DNA from: Rhizobium sp. S152
GTDB lineage: Bacteria > Pseudomonadota > Alphaproteobacteria > Rhizobiales > Rhizobiaceae
Assembly (NCBI RefSeq): GCF_030380735.1
Contig: NZ_JAUDRZ010000011.1
Span: 62,001-126,000, forward strand
Direction: 5' to 3'
DNA: 64,000 nt
The notes below the pieces were generated by a model. The model saw only the letters and a program-made list of their open reading frames with translations, was not told where the DNA came from and ran no database searches. Every line of letters starts with the position of its first letter. Position 1 is the first letter of the stretch. This document shows positions 62,227 through 64,000 of the stretch, piece after piece. The position numbers were made by a program, and so were the translations under genes.

Positions 62227-64000
62227 TATTCCGCTGCCTCCAGCTTTCCCTTGATCCGCCGACTTTGCCGCGCCTGCTCCTCATATTCAACCTGCCAGTT
62301 GGTCGGGCCATTGGAGGGCGAGACCTGCACGGCAGTCACCTTGTATTCGGGGCAGTTCGTCGCCCAGTCCGAGAAGTCTGTCGTGATCACATTGGCCTGC
62401 GTATCGGGATGGTGGAAGGTTGTGTAGACCACGCCGGGCGAAACGCGATCGGTGATCAGCGCCCTGAGCGTCGTGTCGCCCGAGCGGCTCATGAGCTTTA
62501 CCCAGTCGCCGTCGCGAATACCGCGCTGTTCTGCATCATGCGGATGGATCTCCAGCCTGTCCTCTGCGTGCCAGACGACATTCTCCGTGCGCCGCGTCTG
62601 CGCCCCGACATTGTACTGGCTGAGAATGCGGCCCGTGGTCAGAAGCAGCGGGAAGCGTGGTCCCGTCCGTTCGTCGGTGGCGACGTATTCGGTGCGGATG
62701 AACTTGCCCTTCCCGCGAACGAAGCCATCGACATGCATGATCGGCGAACCCTGGGGATGCGCTTCGTTGCAAGGCCACTGCACGGAACCCATCTTATCGA
62801 GGTAGTCGTAGGAGACCATGGCAAAGCTCGGCGTCGTCGCGGCGATCTCGTCCATGATCTCGGAGGGGTGCTTGTAATTCCAGGAAAGCCCGATTGCCTG
62901 CGCCAGCTTCTGCGTCACTTCCCAATCGGCATAGCCGTTCTTCGGGCTCATCACCTTGCGCACGCGGTTGATGCGACGCTCGGCATTGGTGAAGGTGCCG
63001 TCTTTCTCCAAAAAACTCGAGCCCGGCAGGAAGACATGCGCGTAGTTCGCCGTCTCGTTCAGGAATAGATCGTGGACCACGACGCATTCCATCGCAGCCA
63101 ACCCCGCCGCAACATGCTTGGTATCGGGGTCCGACTGCAGGATATCTTCGCCCTGGACATAGAGCCCCTTGAAGGAGCCATCGACGGCCGCATCGAGCAT
63201 GTTGGGAATGCGCAGGCCCGGTTCGTCGCTGATCTTCACACCCCAGAGCTTTTCGAAGATATCGCGCGTCGCATCATCGGAGATATGCCGATAGCCCGGC
63301 AGTTCGTGCGGGAAGGAACCCATGTCGCAAGAGCCCTGCACGTTGTTCTGGCCGCGCAACGGGTTCACGCCGACGCCGGGACGACCGATATTGCCGGTGA
63401 CCATTGCCAGATTGGCGATCGCCATGACCGTCGTCGAACCCTGGCTATGCTCGGTCACACCAAGGCCGTAATAGATCGCGCCGTTGCCGCCTGTGGCGTA
63501 AAGGCGGGCAGCACCGCGCAGCATCTCCGCCGGTACACCGGTCAAAGCTTCCGTCGCCTCCGGACTATGATGAGGCTCGGCGACGAAGGCCGCCCAGTCC
63601 TCGAACTCCGACCAGTCGCAGCGCTCGCGAATGAAACGCTCGTCGAACAGTCCCTCGGTGACGATCACATGCGCCAGCGAGGTCATGACGGCGACGTTGG
63701 TGCCCGGCTTCAATGGCAGATGATAGGCCGCCTCGACATGCGGCGAGCGGACGATATCGGTGCGGCGCGGATCGATGACGATCAGCTTGGCGCCCTGCCG
63801 CAGCCGCTTCTTGAGCCGCGAGGCGAAAACCGGATGCCCATCCGTAGGATTGGCGCCGATAACGACGACGACGTCGCTCTTCTCGACGCTGTCGAAATTC
63901 TGCGTGCCCGCCGAGGTGCCGAACGCCTGGCCGAGGCCATAGCCGGTCGGCGAATGGCAGACGCGGGCGCAGGTGTCGACATTGTTGTTGCGGAAGCCGG
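62226..64000 (-). CDS. fdsA: NAD-dependent formate dehydrogenase alpha subunit, 5' end outside the window
   Basis: The frame is open to the right edge. The apparent start at 63713 is not the real N-terminus, since upstream codons continue N-N-V-D-T-C-A-R-V-C-H-S-P-T-G-Y. The Cys in A-R-V-C-H is the expected molybdenum ligand (Cys, not Sec). Molybdopterin motifs G-A-N-P-T-D-G-H-P and G-V-N-P-L-R-G-Q-N-N-V-Q-G follow. It oxidises formate to CO2 with electrons reaching NAD+ through FdsB and FdsG, which should lie to the right. Confidence 0.94.
   Translation of the reverse strand, partial: GFRNNNVDTCARVCHSPTGYGLGQAFGTSAGTQNFDSVEKSDVVVVIGANPTDGHPVFASRLKKRLRQGAKLIVIDPRRTDIVRSPHVEAAYHLPLKPGTNVAVMTSLAHVIVTEGLFDERFIRERCDWSEFEDWAAFVAEPHHSPEATEALTGVPAEMLRGAARLYATGGNGAIYYGLGVTEHSQGSTTVMAIANLAMVTGNIGRPGVGVNPLRGQNNVQGSCDMGSFPHELPGYRHISDDATRDIFEKLWGVKISDEPGLRIPNMLDAAVDGSFKGLYVQGEDILQSDPDTKHVAAGLAAMECVVVHDLFLNETANYAHVFLPGSSFLEKDGTFTNAERRINRVRKVMSPKNGYADWEVTQKLAQAIGLSWNYKHPSEIMDEIAATTPSFAMVSYDYLDKMGSVQWPCNEAHPQGSPIMHVDGFVRGKGKFIRTEYVATDERTGPRFPLLLTTGRILSQYNVGAQTRRTENVVWHAEDRLEIHPHDAEQRGIRDGDWVKLMSRSGDTTLRALITDRVSPGVVYTTFHHPDTQANVITTDFSDWATNCPEYKVTAVQVSPSNGPTNWQVEYEEQARQSRRIKGKLEAAE

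Noticed and set aside
62226-63713. fdsA starting at 63713
   Set aside because: Codons upstream continue the conserved FdsA sequence including the molybdenum-ligand Cys region; the gene is simply cut by the window end.
63900-64000. Selenocysteine codon in formate dehydrogenase
   Set aside because: The ligand position is a TGC (Cys) codon in A-R-V-C-H, with no in-frame TGA.

Overview
The window looks like a chromosomal segment of a member of the Rhizobiaceae (Rhizobium/Agrobacterium type, Alphaproteobacteria). Support comes from the high G+C content, an aerobic-type cobaltochelatase pair (cobS, cobT), a Shemin-pathway 5-aminolevulinate synthase (hemA), the order aroK - small membrane protein - xerD - accA, ftsE-ftsX followed by a YdcF-like protein and plsC, and many conserved genes of the kind rhizobial genomes share. 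No phage, plasmid or insertion-sequence gene was seen. The species was not determined.

Region by region. 1-5.5 kb: a partial membrane protein divergent from ftsE-ftsX, a YdcF-like protein, an acyltransferase, a ChaC-type cyclotransferase and a DUF2125 protein. 5.5-12.7 kb: tyrC-hisC (aromatic and histidine biosynthesis), a methyltransferase divergent from gloB-cupin, a DMT exporter, a DUF3108 envelope protein, rpmB, and a queuosine-precursor transporter whose start codon lies in a preQ1-I-like pseudoknot. 12.7-18.7 kb: LssY-like and phytase-like envelope proteins, cobS-cobT, and a J-domain protein divergent from bolA. 18.7-30 kb: a CNNM/CBS transporter with aroB and aroK, then xerD, accA, an L,D-transpeptidase with tusA, a histidine-rich COG0523 GTPase downstream of a D,D-carboxypeptidase, and an M20 amidohydrolase. 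30-34 kb: tRNA-Arg(CCT), three small membrane proteins, a possible outer-membrane protein, dxr, and a 650-bp array of a 266-bp palindromic repeat. 34-39.2 kb: hemA and a three-gene form II CO-dehydrogenase-like molybdoenzyme. 39.4-48 kb: a glycine-zipper lipoprotein and tamA-tamB, with tamB enlarged by seven internal repeats. 48-53.6 kb: small unrecognised genes, an AraC regulator divergent from an MFS exporter, and a second DMT exporter. 53.7-57.3 kb: an Lrp-type regulator divergent from arginase and ornithine aminotransferase, then a GDPD. 57.4-61.1 kb: a CheW, a soluble double-PAS chemoreceptor and a secreted glycine/asparagine-rich repeat protein. 61.1-64 kb: fdsD, fdhD and the 3' part of fdsA, belonging to an NAD-dependent formate dehydrogenase locus that runs off the right edge.

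Functional groupings: arginase and ornithine aminotransferase form an arginine-to-glutamate-semialdehyde route. TamA and TamB form one envelope assembly system. CoxS, CoxL and CoxM are the three subunits of one hydroxylase. The CheW and soluble receptor suggest cytoplasmic sensing. Most other genes are housekeeping. The observations most worth following up are the preQ1-like element, the 266-bp repeat array, the TamB repeat expansion, the secreted repeat protein with its structured leader, the Cys/His-bearing J-domain protein, and the substrate-unknown molybdoenzyme.
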